Assembly (NCBI GenBank): GCA_035494735.1
Contig: DATJGS010000023.1
Span: 1 to 64,000 of the forward strand
Origin: DATJGS01 sp035494735
GTDB taxonomy: Bacteria; Eisenbacteria; RBG-16-71-46
Length of the DNA: 64,000 nucleotides
Reading direction: 5' to 3'
The position numbers and the translations under genes were made by a program. Shown here in pieces: positions 37,079 to 46,764 of the stretch (positions are counted from its first letter, which is position 1; each line of letters opens with the position of its first letter). The notes below the pieces were generated by a model that worked only from the letters and a program-made list of their open reading frames with translations, was not told the origin of the DNA and searched no databases.

Positions 37079-37629
37079 TGGCGAAGACGTTCGACGAGCG
37101 CGGCGAGGTTCTGGTAGTTCGCGTCGATGAACGGTCCGTGGTGGAGCAGCGCCACGCGTCCCTCGCGATCGAGCAGCAGCAGGTACGCGTCGCTGTCGCG
37201 GTCGAAACCGACGCGGCGCTTCCAGTCGCCCGTCCCGCCGTAGCGCATCAGCAGGCGCGCGCGGTCCTCGATCGGCGTGGAGCGCCGCAGCGATGCCTCG
37301 ATCCACGGACGCAGCCACGCGCCCATGCCGCCGACCATCGACACTTCGTAGCAGGCGACGGCGCTGTCGCCGCCGAAGTCGGAGAGGAAGCGATGGGCCC
37401 AGGCCTGGACGGCGAGGCGCGACGGGTCGCCGAAGCCGAGCGCGAGCAGCGTGACGCGACCCTGGACCGCGGCCGGCAGCGTCAGCACGTGGCCGTTCAG
37501 GTCCGCGCCCGACAGCGTCGGCAGGACGTCGCCGACGCCCAGGTCGGCCAGGGCCAACGTGGACGCGGCCAACGCGAGGAATCCCGCCACCCACAGGCTC
37601 CGACACAGTGCGCGCACGGTGATGAGCAT
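37075..37629 (-). CDS. Secreted thioredoxin-fold protein lacking a CxxC motif
   Basis: A 184-residue protein with an N-terminal signal or anchor (VAGFLALAASTLALAD). The core VGDVLPTLSGADLNG, VTLLALGFG, YLLLLDREGRVALLHHG is a redoxin-like layout, with a Gly-Phe-Gly where the redox CxxC would sit and only one mature cysteine (AVACYEV). The pattern of LLMRYGGTGDWKRRVGFD is like Atp10-type assembly proteins, which I suggest with caution. The start at 37629 diverges from the ThrE-like exporter after 48 bp. Confidence 0.6.
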   Translation of the reverse strand: MLITVRALCRSLWVAGFLALAASTLALADLGVGDVLPTLSGADLNGHVLTLPAAVQGRVTLLALGFGDPSRLAVQAWAHRFLSDFGGDSAVACYEVSMVGGMGAWLRPWIEASLRRSTPIEDRARLLMRYGGTGDWKRRVGFDRDSDAYLLLLDREGRVALLHHGPFIDANYQNLAALVERLRH

Positions 37630-37677
37630 GCGCCCTCGCCGTCGCCCGCGGCAAGCCGCGCGGGCTATAGTGCCGGC

Positions 37678-38901
37678 GTGTCGGCCCCCTCGGAACACGA
37701 GTCGCGAACCTCGGTCGCCTTCGTGCTGCGTCTGGCACGGGCGCTCCACGCGTATGGCGCGCCGGCCCACCGCCTCGAGGAGGTCATGGCCTCGATCGCG
37801 CCCAAACTCGGACTGGAGGGCCGCTTCTTCACGTCCCCGACCGCGATCCTGGCGTCGTTCGGCGCTCCCGAGGACCAGCGCACCGCGCTCGTGCGCGTCG
37901 AGCCGGGCGGTGTGCATCTCGAGAAGCTGACGCGCCTCGACGGCGTGATCGACGACGTGGCGCGCGGCGCCCTGTCGCCGGCCGACGGCTCCGCGCGCAT
38001 CGACGAGATCGTGAACGCGCCCGAGCGCTACCGCGCGCCGCTCACGCTCCTCAGTTCGGCGCTGGCTTCGGCCACGGCCGCCCGTTTCTTCGGCGGCGGC
38101 GCGCGCGAAGTGCTGGTGGCGGGCGCGATCGGCCTCGCCATCGGCGCGCTCGCGCTCTGGGCGGCGAACGTGCGCGCGCTGGGCCGCGTGTTCGAGCCGC
38201 TGGCCGCGACGCTCGCGGCCTGCCTGACCGCGGTCGCGGCGCGTGCGCTCGGCTCCCTGTCGATCTCGGTGGCGGCGATCGCCGGACTCATCGTGCTGCT
38301 GCCCGGTCTGACCCTCACGACCGCGCTCACCGAACTCGCGACGCGCCACCTGATCTCGGGCACGGCCCGGCTCATGGCGGCGTGCGGCACGTTCCTGGCG
38401 ATCGGCTTCGGGCTGCTCATGGGCGCCGAACTGGGCCGCATGATCGGCGTGACGCCGCATGACGCATTGCCGCGCCCGCTGCCCACGTGGACGGAGTTCC
38501 TCGCGCTCGGCATCGCGCCGCTCGCACTGACCGTGTTGTTCCGCGCACGGCCGCGCGACGCCGGCGCGATCCTCGTCGTCGGCGTCGTGGCGTTCGGGGC
38601 GGGCCGGCTCGGGGCGCGCGCGTTCACGCCGGAGCTGGCCATGTGCCTGGCCGCGCTCGTGGCCGGCGTCGCGGCCAACGTGCACTCGCGCCTGCGCCGG
38701 CGGCCGGCCGCGGTCACGCTGCTTCCGGCGATCCTCATGCTCGTGCCCGGCAGTCTCGGCCTGCGCGGCCTGCAGTTCCTGGCGCAGCGCGACGTGGTCT
38801 CGGGGATCGCGAGCCTGTTCTCGCTGACGTTGCTCGCGGTCGCCCTGGCCGGCGGCCTGCTGCTCGCGAACCTGGCCGTGCCGCCGCGGCGGGCGCTGTG
38901 A
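37678..38901 (+). CDS. ThrE-like threonine/serine exporter family protein
   Basis: A 407-residue protein. The N-terminal half is a cytoplasmic DUF1212 domain (LHAYGAPAHRLEEVM, FFTSPTAILASFG, LEKLTRLDGVIDDV) followed by about five helices. A second set of about five helices is the DUF3815-type half, so both halves of the split YjjP/YjjB exporter are fused in one chain as in ThrE of Corynebacterium. GTG at 37678 is the start; a TATAGT hexamer lies 10 nt before. Role: proton-driven export of threonine, serine or small peptides, by family only. Confidence 0.83.
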   Translation: MSAPSEHESRTSVAFVLRLARALHAYGAPAHRLEEVMASIAPKLGLEGRFFTSPTAILASFGAPEDQRTALVRVEPGGVHLEKLTRLDGVIDDVARGALSPADGSARIDEIVNAPERYRAPLTLLSSALASATAARFFGGGAREVLVAGAIGLAIGALALWAANVRALGRVFEPLAATLAACLTAVAARALGSLSISVAAIAGLIVLLPGLTLTTALTELATRHLISGTARLMAACGTFLAIGFGLLMGAELGRMIGVTPHDALPRPLPTWTEFLALGIAPLALTVLFRARPRDAGAILVVGVVAFGAGRLGARAFTPELAMCLAALVAGVAANVHSRLRRRPAAVTLLPAILMLVPGSLGLRGLQFLAQRDVVSGIASLFSLTLLAVALAGGLLLANLAVPPRRAL

Positions 38902-39032
38902 CGCGCCCTCGCCAGTCGTTCGTCGCTGTCGATGTCGTAAGACGCTCATCGCTGCAAGAAGTCCGTCGCGCGGCAAGCGTCGAGTCCGAGGTGCGGGCCC
39001 GACGCTCGAGCGCTCGAATGTTCGGAGGTCCC

Positions 39033-40760
39033 ATGCGACGCCTTCCCCCGGCGCCTGGCCTGCTCGTCGCCTTTCTTGTGTTGCTGCTCGCGCTCCCGAT
39101 TCGAGAGGCGCACGCCGCCGCGCCACACGCCCGCCCGTTCCGCACCACCCACGCGCTCGCCCCGACGCCGGGCCGCCTGCTCGTCGTGCTGGACCGCGGC
39201 GTCGAGGTGGGCGCGGGCGGCACGTTCGCAGTGCGCGACGCCGCGCTGGCCTCCGCGCTCGAGCGCGAGGGGCTGACGATCGAGCGCGATCTCGCCCCGC
39301 ACCTGGGCGCCGGGCGCTTCCTGTGTCTCACGAGCGCCGCCGCGGACTTCGATCCGCAGGCGGCGGCCGCGCGACTGCGCGCAACCGGACGCTTCCGCGC
39401 CGTGGTTCCCGACGTGCACCTGCAGGTGTTCGACACCGTGCCGAACGATCCGTACGTCTCGACCCAGTGGTACGTGAACGACCCGGGCGGTGACGACGTG
39501 CACCTGACCCACGCGTGGGACGTGACGCACGGCAGCAGCGCGATCACGATCGGCATCATGGACACCGGCGTCGACCTCACGCATCCCGACCTCGCCGCGC
39601 AGATCTGGACGAATGCGGGCGAGATCCCGGGCAACGGGATCGACGACGACGGCGACGGCTACATCGACGACGTGCACGGGTGGGACTTCGGAAACAACGA
39701 CAACGATCCGGAGCCCGAGCCCATGTTCGACGAGAACGGCATCGACATCGCGTTCCACGGCACGTTCGTGGCCGGGCTCGCGGCCGCGGCCACGAACAAC
39801 GGCGTCGGCGTGGCCGGCGCCGGCTGGTCGTGCCGCATCGTGCCGCTCAAGATCGCCGATGCCGCCGGCAACCTGACGGCCGCCGCCATCGCGCCGGCGT
39901 TCGACTACGCGGCGGCGCATCATCTGTCCGTCGTCAACCTGAGCTTCGGCGGCCCCGGCGATCCCGGCGTGCCCGAGTACTTCCAGGGGCTGGTCGACGC
40001 CGCGAACGCGGCCGGCGTGCTGTGTGTGGCCGCGGCCGGCAACGACGGCGCGAGCACGCCCAGCTACCCGGCGGCGTGCAACAACGTTCTGTCCGTGGCC
40101 GCGACCGACGAGAACGGGCTGCGCGCCAGCTTCTCGAACTGGGGGAGCTGGGTGAAGGTCGCGGCGCCCGGCGCGAGCATGTGGGGCTGCATCGCCCAGA
40201 ACTACGTGGTCGACGACTTCTCGCAGGTCTTCTACCTGTACCTCTTCCTGTGGGACGGCGAGAATCCGTACATGTACGGAGACGGAACCTCGTTCGCGTG
40301 TCCGCTGACGTCGGGGGTCGCCGGCCTCGTGCGCGCGCAGTTTCCGTCGCTGACGCCACTCGAGATCCTGCAGCAGATCGTGGTCACCGGCGACGTGGTG
40401 TCGTACGACCACCCGATCGGTCCCAAGGTGAACGCGTATCGTGCCGTGACCACGGCGCCGGTCAGCGTTCCGGTCGGCGGCGCGATGCCGATCGCGCTTG
40501 CGGCGATGCCGAATCCGTTCGTGCGCGGCACGGTCCTGCGCTATGCGCTCCCCTCCGAGGCTCGCGTCACGCTGCGTGTCTTCGACTGCGCGGGCCGCGA
40601 GGTGCGCGTCCTCGAGGACGGCGTGCTCGCGGCCGGCCCGCACGAAGCGCGCTGGGACGGCGCCGGCGACGGCGGGGCGACGCTCGGCAGCGGCGTGTAC
40701 TTCGCGAAGCTGGAGGGCGCCGGCGTGTCGCGCGCGGCGCGCCTGCTGCTGCTGCACTGA
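39033..40760 (+). CDS. Secreted subtilisin-like (S8) protease with FlgD-like tail
   Basis: A 575-residue protein. ATG at 39033 follows GGAGG; an upstream ATG at 39018 is less likely. Signal peptide (about 1-28), propeptide, and a catalytic domain with Asp177 (IMDTGVDLTHPDL), His242 (FHGTFVAGL; the second His of the usual HGTH is Phe) and Ser420 (GDGTSFACPLTSG). The insert NGIDDDGDGYIDDVHG matches the one in the giant subtilase of this window. The C-terminal about 90 residues have MPNPFVRGTVLRYALP, FDCAGREV and GVYFAKLE, ending ARLLLLH, the FlgD-like sorting domain. It lacks the large beta modules of its paralogue. A perfect hairpin terminator follows. Confidence 0.88.
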   Translation: MRRLPPAPGLLVAFLVLLLALPIREAHAAAPHARPFRTTHALAPTPGRLLVVLDRGVEVGAGGTFAVRDAALASALEREGLTIERDLAPHLGAGRFLCLTSAAADFDPQAAAARLRATGRFRAVVPDVHLQVFDTVPNDPYVSTQWYVNDPGGDDVHLTHAWDVTHGSSAITIGIMDTGVDLTHPDLAAQIWTNAGEIPGNGIDDDGDGYIDDVHGWDFGNNDNDPEPEPMFDENGIDIAFHGTFVAGLAAAATNNGVGVAGAGWSCRIVPLKIADAAGNLTAAAIAPAFDYAAAHHLSVVNLSFGGPGDPGVPEYFQGLVDAANAAGVLCVAAAGNDGASTPSYPAACNNVLSVAATDENGLRASFSNWGSWVKVAAPGASMWGCIAQNYVVDDFSQVFYLYLFLWDGENPYMYGDGTSFACPLTSGVAGLVRAQFPSLTPLEILQQIVVTGDVVSYDHPIGPKVNAYRAVTTAPVSVPVGGAMPIALAAMPNPFVRGTVLRYALPSEARVTLRVFDCAGREVRVLEDGVLAAGPHEARWDGAGDGGATLGSGVYFAKLEGAGVSRAARLLLLH

Positions 40761-40817
40761 GCGCGGACGGTCGGGCTCTTCGCGACGCGGCGCAGCGGCC
40801 GCCGCGCGAGGCAAACG

Positions 40818-40851
40818 AAACGGCGCACCGGAATCGCTTCCGGTGCGCCGT
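40818..40851. terminator. Perfect bidirectional hairpin terminator
   Basis: Arms 40818-40832 and 40837-40851 are perfect 15-bp complements around a TCGC loop, between the rightward subtilase stop (40760) and the leftward SPOR-protein stop (40868). Confidence 0.8.
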
Positions 40852-40867
40852 TCGATCTTCCGGCCGG

Positions 40868-41701
40868 CTACTTCTTGGGGATCGGCACCACGGCGGCCTG
40901 TTGCACCAGGCTCTTCGACAGCAGCGCGCTGGCCTTGGCCTCGGCGGCCGCGCGGCTCGCGTAGCTTCCGAGCAGCACGTGGTACGTCGCCGCGTCGCCT
41001 TCACCGTCCGTGATGACCTGCGCCGCGAGTCCGGTCGTGCCCTTCAAGGCGTCCGCGGTCGTCGTGGCCTGCGCTTGATCGAGGAACTGCCCGGCGTCGA
41101 TCGCGTACGGACCCTTCTCCTTGGGCGGAGCCGGCTCGGCCGCTGCCGCGCCACCGGCCGCCGCTCCTCCGGCCGCCGCTCCGCCGGGCGCGGGCGCCGT
41201 GCCACCGCTCGCCGCCGCACCGGTCGCCGGCGTGCTCGTCGCGGGAGCGCTCGTGCTCGATCCGCCCGAGGCCGCGGCCTGGGCCTTCGCGCGCTCGGCC
41301 AGGATGCGCCGCTGCTGCGCCTTCGGCAGCGCCGCGAACGCGACGGAGTCGGCATGCGCCTTGGCCGCGATCGAGTCGACGCGCGCCTGCTCGGCCAGCG
41401 AGTCGGCGATGGCCGCCTGGCGCGTCGCTTCGGCCGCCTTCGCCGCTGCGGCCTTGGCCTTCTCCTGACTGTTGTGGACCATCCACCAGATGCCGCCGAC
41501 CAGCGCCACGCCCACCACGATCGTCACGATCATGCCGACCGGGGACGACTTCTTTTTCAGAAAGTCGAAGTCGTCGTCGCCACCACCGCCACCGCCGGCG
41601 CCGCCGTCACCGAGCTTGTCGCGCAAGCGCGGCGGGAGCCACGCGTCTCCGGACTTCGGGTTGGAAGGACCTTCGGACTTGGGATCGTCGTTTGGGCTCA
41701 C
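40868..41701 (-). CDS. SPOR-domain, single-pass membrane protein
   Basis: A 277-residue protein. A Gly/Asp-rich cytoplasmic head (about 1-50), one transmembrane helix (VGMIVTIVVGVALVGGIWW, about 54-75), an Ala-rich coiled-coil (KAKAAAAKAAEATRQAAIA...), a low-complexity Ala/Gly/Pro linker, and a C-terminal SPOR repeat (IDAGQFLDQAQATTTADAL, YHVLLGSYASRAAAEAKAS). SPOR domains bind denuded peptidoglycan at the division septum, so a cell-division or envelope role like FtsN/DamX is probable. The GTG start follows GAGGAAC. Leftward, convergent with the subtilase. Confidence 0.8.
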   Translation of the reverse strand: MSPNDDPKSEGPSNPKSGDAWLPPRLRDKLGDGGAGGGGGGDDDFDFLKKKSSPVGMIVTIVVGVALVGGIWWMVHNSQEKAKAAAAKAAEATRQAAIADSLAEQARVDSIAAKAHADSVAFAALPKAQQRRILAERAKAQAAASGGSSTSAPATSTPATGAAASGGTAPAPGGAAAGGAAAGGAAAAEPAPPKEKGPYAIDAGQFLDQAQATTTADALKGTTGLAAQVITDGEGDAATYHVLLGSYASRAAAEAKASALLSKSLVQQAAVVPIPKK

Positions 41702-41794
41702 GGCTCGTTCCTCGTTCGTTCGCGTTTCGCCTTCGCCATCGGAAGGCAGGAGGTCGGGTTCCGGTCAGGCCGGGCAGTATGCCAGATTTGACGA

Positions 41795-41826
41795 GGGGAG
41801 TGCCCGTGGACGCGCGGGCACTCCCC
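41795..41826 (-). terminator. Perfect hairpin terminator after the dockerin-protein gene
   Basis: Arms 41795-41806 and 41815-41826 (GGGGAGTGCCCG and complement) form a 12-bp stem with an 8-nt loop, 52 nt beyond the leftward stop at 41878. Confidence 0.65.
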
Positions 41827-41877
41827 GGAGGGAACCTCGAGATCGGCGGCGAGCCGATGGGCGAGCCGACGGCCCTC

Positions 41878-42558
41878 TCAAGGAGGCGGGAAGCAGAACG
41901 GGCCGGGCACGACGGTGCCGCCGCTGCCGCCGAAGTACAGGGCCACCCAGGCCGAGACGTCGAGCACGCTGATGTGCTCGTCGCAATTGAAGTCCCCGCG
42001 CGCCTGAAGATTGTTCGCGAAGAAGTCCGCGAGGAGGCAGGACACGTCGGGCGGCGTGACCTGGTTGTCGCCGTTGTAGTCGAGCGTCACGACCGTGAGA
42101 TTGCCGAGCGCGACGGCCGGAGACACCGGCACGATGACCTGGCAGCAGCGGAACGGTGCACCCGGCGACGCGCCGCAGATCGGATTGATGGCCTTGCCGA
42201 CGATGCGGAACGTCGCGGTGCCGGTCGCGTCGGTGATCTGCATCACCTGGTGCACCGGACAGTTGACGGCCATGCCCGGGAAGTTCTGCCCGGGGGGCGC
42301 GTCGAGTTGGATGTCGGGCACGCAGCCCGAGAAGTCGAGCACGACCGGCAGCCCGGGCATGGGGTTGCTGGCCGCGTCGCGCACCACGATCTTGAATTCG
42401 CCGTTGGGATCGGGAATCGGGGCGCCCGCGAACTCGCCGACGAGCCGGATCTGACACGGCAGCGTCGACGTCGCGGCGGACGGTTGTGCGAACGCCGGCG
42501 CGGCGAACGCCAGCGCCGAACCGAGCGCCAGGACGGAGAGCAGTCGCGATCGTTGCAT
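41878..42558 (-). CDS. Secreted protein with dockerin type I repeats
   Basis: A 226-residue protein. GGGAGG precedes the ATG at 42558, and the signal peptide ends at AAPAFAQ. The middle is a beta-sandwich with a big-type immunoglobulin flavour (FKIVVRDAASNPMPGLPVVL, TDATGTATFRIVG) and several cysteines. Two dockerin calcium loops follow: DYNGDNQVTPPDVSCLLADF and DFNCDEHISVLDVSAWVALY. The C-terminus is a short Pro-rich tail. Dockerins bind cohesins, but no cohesin or cellulosomal gene is present; in these lineages dockerin-like pairs are common on non-cellulosomal secreted proteins. Function unknown. Confidence 0.8.
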   Translation of the reverse strand: MQRSRLLSVLALGSALAFAAPAFAQPSAATSTLPCQIRLVGEFAGAPIPDPNGEFKIVVRDAASNPMPGLPVVLDFSGCVPDIQLDAPPGQNFPGMAVNCPVHQVMQITDATGTATFRIVGKAINPICGASPGAPFRCCQVIVPVSPAVALGNLTVVTLDYNGDNQVTPPDVSCLLADFFANNLQARGDFNCDEHISVLDVSAWVALYFGGSGGTVVPGPFCFPPP

Positions 42559-42837
42559 GAAGTCCTCCCTTGGCGTGCCGGGGACGTGGCACGGCCGCGC
42601 CACACGGCGGCGGGGGCCGGCGCCGCATCGGCCGGTCACGCGCCCGTCGCCGGTCACGCCACCCGAAACAATGCCGGCGCCGGCGCGAAGCGCACAGGGA
42701 TTTCGCGCGCGACCGGCTCGGGACGGCGGCTCGCGCGACGCCGGGTTGAGCGGACCGTCCATTCGATGCCAAGATGCGGCGCTCGGCCGTGCCGCCTCGC
42801 TCCTTAAGCCCACCCGAATCCGCGCCCTACGGACTCG

Positions 42838-44124
42838 ATGCCCGACTCGCCGAAAACCTCCCCGATCGTCGCGCTGCGCTACCGCAACTTCCGCCTGCTG
42901 TGGGGCAGCCAGCTGGTATCGATGGCGGGCTCGATCATGCAGAGCGCCGCCATCCTGTGGCACGTCTCGCTGCTCGTGCCGCCCGCGCACCGCGGCGTGG
43001 CACTGGGCCTGGTCGGGCTCGTGCGCATCGTCCCGATCGTGGCGTTCTCGCTGATCGGCGGCGTCCTGTCCGACGCCGTGGACCGTCGTCGGCTCATGCT
43101 CGTGACCCAGAGCGGCATGGCGGTCACCGCGGGCGTCCTGGCCTGGGTCACGTTCTCCGGATCGCACCTGCTGTGGCCGGTGTATCTGCTGGCGGCGATC
43201 GGCTCGGGGTTCGGCTCGTTCGACGCGCCGGCGCGCCAGTCGCTGATCTCGAACCTCGTCCAGCGCGAACATCTGCCGAACGCGATCAGCCTGAACACGA
43301 TCATGTTCCAGACCGCGTCCGTGCTCGGTCCGGCCCTCGGCGGACTCGTCATCGCCTCGCTCGGCGTGGGCTGGGCGTACCTCCTCAACGCGCTGTCGTT
43401 CCTGTGCGTCATCGGCGCGCTGCTCGCGATGCGCGACGTGCCCGAGCGCGCCGATGGCGCGCCGGCCACGGTCAGTTGGCACGCGGCGCGCGAGGGGCTG
43501 CGCTTCGTGTTCGGCGCGCCGCTCATCCGCTCGACCATGCTGCTCGACTTCGTGGCCACGTTCTTCGCGTCGGCCACCGCGCTGCTGCCGATCTTCGCGC
43601 AGGACGTCCTGCGCGTCGGCGCCGAGGGCTACGGGATCCTGTCGGCCGCGCCGTCGGTCGGCGCGATTCTGACGAGCGTGGCGCTGGTGCCGCTCGTCGA
43701 GCGCATCGATCGGCGCGGCGCCACGCTGCTGTGGGCGGTCGTGGCCTACGGTCTCGCGACCATCGTATTCGGCGCCTCGCGCAGCTTCGCGCTCACGTTC
43801 GTGTGTTTGGCCCTGACCGGCGCCGCGGACACGGTCAGCATGGTGATCCGCAACGTCATCCGCCAGCTGCACACGCCGGACCACATGCGCGGGCGCATGA
43901 CGAGCGTGAACATGATCTTCTTCATGGGCGGCCCGCAGCTCGGTGAGCTGGAGGCCGGTCTGGTGGCGGGCGCCTGGGGCGCGCGCCTCTCGGTCGTGAG
44001 CGGCGGCATCGCGTGTGCGCTGGCTACGGCCTGGGTGGCGTGGCGAAGCCCGCCGCTCCGTCGTTACCGGCGCGACCACGAGGTCACGACGCCGCGCCCG
44101 GTCGCCGCGCGGCCCGCCCCGTAG
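42838..44124 (+). CDS. MFS transporter (MFS_3/EntS-like)
   Basis: A 428-residue 12-helix carrier. RYRNFRLLWGSQLVSMAG at the N-terminus, the loop GGVLSDAVDRRRLML between helices 2 and 3, and APARQSLISNLVQREHLPNA after helix 4 are typical of the MFS_3 group, to which the enterobactin exporter EntS belongs. Substrate unknown. A TTGAGC-N18-CAAGAT pair lies at 42746-42775. It is convergent with the metzincin protease gene, the stops being 18 bp apart with no hairpin visible. Confidence 0.85.
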   Translation: MPDSPKTSPIVALRYRNFRLLWGSQLVSMAGSIMQSAAILWHVSLLVPPAHRGVALGLVGLVRIVPIVAFSLIGGVLSDAVDRRRLMLVTQSGMAVTAGVLAWVTFSGSHLLWPVYLLAAIGSGFGSFDAPARQSLISNLVQREHLPNAISLNTIMFQTASVLGPALGGLVIASLGVGWAYLLNALSFLCVIGALLAMRDVPERADGAPATVSWHAAREGLRFVFGAPLIRSTMLLDFVATFFASATALLPIFAQDVLRVGAEGYGILSAAPSVGAILTSVALVPLVERIDRRGATLLWAVVAYGLATIVFGASRSFALTFVCLALTGAADTVSMVIRNVIRQLHTPDHMRGRMTSVNMIFFMGGPQLGELEAGLVAGAWGARLSVVSGGIACALATAWVAWRSPPLRRYRRDHEVTTPRPVAARPAP

Positions 44125-44142
44125 GTCGCGCGGCGCGCACGC

Positions 44143-46563
44143 TCAACGCAGTACGACTGCCCGCGCCCGCGCTCGCTCTCCCGCGGATTCGAGGCTGAGA
44201 AAGTACAGCCCGGGCGCACGCGTCGCGGCCCACGTCACGTCGTGCACGCCCGCCGGCACCCAGCCGTCCACGAGCGTTGCCGTCACGCGACCCTGCACGT
44301 CGAGCAGCACGAGGCGCACGTGCCCGGCGTGCGGCACGGCGAGCTGGACGCGCAACGGCCCGGCGCTCGGGTTCAGGCCGAGCGTGCGGATGGCGAGCGC
44401 ATTCGCGGCGGCGCTGACCTCGATCGGCCCGAACGTCACGACGCGGCCGTCCGTCTCGACCACGCGCAGGTGGTACGCGTAGCGCACGCCCGGCGCCACA
44501 TCGCGGTCCAGCACGCGGAACGTGTCGCCCTCGCGCACCGGCGCCGCGGCCACCGCGCCCCACGGCTCGGTGTCGCCGCTCATTCGCTCCAGGGTGGACG
44601 TCGTGCCCACGGCGTCGGCGAGCTGCCACGTCACGGCGATGCCGGCGTCCGTGGCCTCGGCGTCGAAGCGCACGAGCGCGGTCGGCGTGGGATCGCCGAC
44701 GATCGTGAAGTCGCCGTCCGAGACGTCGTAGAAGATGCTGCCGGACGCCGCGACCTGGATGCGACAGTGCGTCGACGTGGTGCCGGTCGCGTAGGCGACC
44801 GTCTCGGCACCGTCGTTCGGCACGTCGTGCGCGAGCGTGACCCACGTCGCGCCCTCGTCCGTCGTGAGCAGCACGTTCACGAACGGCGCCACGGACCCGC
44901 CGCCCACGGACCACGTGACGGCAATGGGCTGCCCGGACAGAGTCGATTCGCCGCCGTTCGGAGCGAGCACCGCGAACGGCGCGCCGCTCACCGTGATCTG
45001 CACGTCGTCCCACGCGTGACCGCCGCCACCTGCGTGCTGATCACGGGCCACGAGGCGGAAGTGCAGCAGCCGATCCACCGTCGGCAGCTTCTCGAGCGGA
45101 TCGGCGACGCCCGACAGCACGGTCGCGAGCGCGGGGAAGAAGCGCTTCGGCTCGGGCGTCGGTTCGCGCCAGCGGAACAGGGGGCCGAGCGTGAGGTTGC
45201 CGGTGGTCGGGGCCGCATCCAGTTCGTCCCACGTGAAACTCAACACGTCACCCGGATCCGGATCGGTCGCGCCGCCGGCCAGCACGAACGGCGTGCCGCG
45301 CGGGATCGTGTAGTCCGGGCCGGCGTTCACGGTGGGCGGAGTGTCGCCGTTCGGCCCGCCCGTCGCGCAGCCGTTCGCGACGGTCAGGATCGTGTCCATC
45401 TGGTCGAGATTCGCGACGTGGAAGAACGGCACGCCGTACGCCGCCGGATCGCCCGGGCTCGTCATGATGCTCCAGCCCTGGCTCGGCTCGAACGCCGTCG
45501 CCGCCGTCCGGTTGCTGCCGCCGTCCTGGGTGTGCGTGGCGCCCAGCGTGTGGCCGATTTCATGACACATCACCCGCACGATGAAGAGGTCCGTCGTCGG
45601 GTCCGGACCCGTCACGGACGACTGGCCGGGGAACGTCGGATCGCAGGCGAAAGGTCGGAAGGAGCGTCCTTCGTATCCCAGGGTGATCGACAGCACCTGC
45701 GTCATGTCGTAGTTCCCGGCCCCGATCAGGGAATCGATCACGGCCTGGTTGCGCAGCAGGAGATTGCCGGTGTTGTTCGAGGGGTACGGATCGGTCGCCG
45801 GGTCGTCGAACGCCAGGAGCGAGGTGACCACGAGGCGCACCGACTCCTCGCTCTCGAAGATCGGGAGGATGCGATTCAGCGACGTCGTCATCTGCGCGAG
45901 CGCGGCGGCGTGGCCGCCCATGGTTTGCGTGTACTCGCCGGTCGCCGCCAGCACGAAGCGGAACGTTCGCAGCGTGCCGCCCGCGGCCGCCGACCGTAGG
46001 GCGCCGGTTTGCACCACGCGCGCCGCGGCGTCGCCCACGTCGTCGACGACGCACGTGATCGGCTCGGGCGCTTCGTCGCCAGCCCAGTGCGCCACCACCT
46101 CGCCGGTCGTGCCGCGCGACGCGGCGTCGATCAGCGCGCGGCGGCCCCGCGCGAACACCTGCGCGCGGACGCCGAACGGCGTCACGTCGAGCGTCGCGCG
46201 CAGCGCAGGGTCGTCGCGGCCGACCGCCTGGTACGTGCGCAGCTCCGGGTGTTCGCGCTGAAACGCGTCGCCGAAGATCGAACGCTCGCGCACCGAGAGA
46301 CGCGCCGACGATCCGTCGGGCATGGGCAGGATCAGCTCCACGGCTCGCGTCGGACCGGCTTCCGCGAGCACGCCGCGCAGCGCGGCGAGATCGACGCGAC
46401 ACACGCGCGCCGCGTGCGAGGTCGGGGACGCCGCGAGCGCCCCGGCGGGGCGCGCCTCGTCCGTCCACCACGAGCGGGCGTTGCTGGGACGCGCCGCGGA
46501 GAACGAGGGAAGCACCGGCGCGAATGCGGCGCATGCGAGCAGGATCACGAAGGGATGGCGCAT
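44143..46563 (-). CDS. Secreted metzincin (M12-like) metalloprotease with FlgD-like tail
   Basis: An 806-residue protein. AGGAG lies 6 nt before the ATG at 46563; a signal peptide covers about 1-24. After a propeptide-like region, the zinc site is VMCHEIGHTLGATH (His334, Glu335, His338, His344), the HExxHxxGxxH metzincin motif as in reprolysin-like proteases; an SBP-type lead QVLSITLGYEG precedes it. Then come a PKD-like domain (VNAGPDYTIPRGTPFVLAGG), a domain starting PNGGESTLSGQPIAVTW, a short fibronectin-like stretch, and the FlgD-like domain (LNPSAGPLRVQLAVP, LLDVQGRV, GLYFLSLE) ending RAVVLR. Extracellular protein degradation is likely. Confidence 0.88.
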   Translation of the reverse strand: MRHPFVILLACAAFAPVLPSFSAARPSNARSWWTDEARPAGALAASPTSHAARVCRVDLAALRGVLAEAGPTRAVELILPMPDGSSARLSVRERSIFGDAFQREHPELRTYQAVGRDDPALRATLDVTPFGVRAQVFARGRRALIDAASRGTTGEVVAHWAGDEAPEPITCVVDDVGDAAARVVQTGALRSAAAGGTLRTFRFVLAATGEYTQTMGGHAAALAQMTTSLNRILPIFESEESVRLVVTSLLAFDDPATDPYPSNNTGNLLLRNQAVIDSLIGAGNYDMTQVLSITLGYEGRSFRPFACDPTFPGQSSVTGPDPTTDLFIVRVMCHEIGHTLGATHTQDGGSNRTAATAFEPSQGWSIMTSPGDPAAYGVPFFHVANLDQMDTILTVANGCATGGPNGDTPPTVNAGPDYTIPRGTPFVLAGGATDPDPGDVLSFTWDELDAAPTTGNLTLGPLFRWREPTPEPKRFFPALATVLSGVADPLEKLPTVDRLLHFRLVARDQHAGGGGHAWDDVQITVSGAPFAVLAPNGGESTLSGQPIAVTWSVGGGSVAPFVNVLLTTDEGATWVTLAHDVPNDGAETVAYATGTTSTHCRIQVAASGSIFYDVSDGDFTIVGDPTPTALVRFDAEATDAGIAVTWQLADAVGTTSTLERMSGDTEPWGAVAAAPVREGDTFRVLDRDVAPGVRYAYHLRVVETDGRVVTFGPIEVSAAANALAIRTLGLNPSAGPLRVQLAVPHAGHVRLVLLDVQGRVTATLVDGWVPAGVHDVTWAATRAPGLYFLSLESAGERARARAVVLR

Positions 46564-46764
46564 GGGCGGCTCCTGGTGGCGACCGACTCCAACGAGCCCC
46601 GCGAGTTTCGAGGGCGACACGCGAGTCTCGGCTGTGCCGCAGGAAGCTGGCGGGGGGTGGGCGGGCGCCAGGGTCCGGCGGCGCGGCCATACGTGACCGA
46701 TGCGTCAAAGTCTAGCGCGAGCGGCCGGCGGATCCGGCAGGTTTTTTCGCCCCGGAGCCGGTTT

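Noticed and set aside
36835..37677. Upstream part of the long rightward frame containing the ThrE-like gene
   Set aside because: Composition is Arg/Gln-rich and it is antisense to the thioredoxin-fold gene; GTG at 37678 is the natural start.
42640..42680. Direct repeat CCGGTCACGC upstream of the MFS gene
   Set aside because: Two short copies in very GC-rich DNA; not distinguishable from chance.
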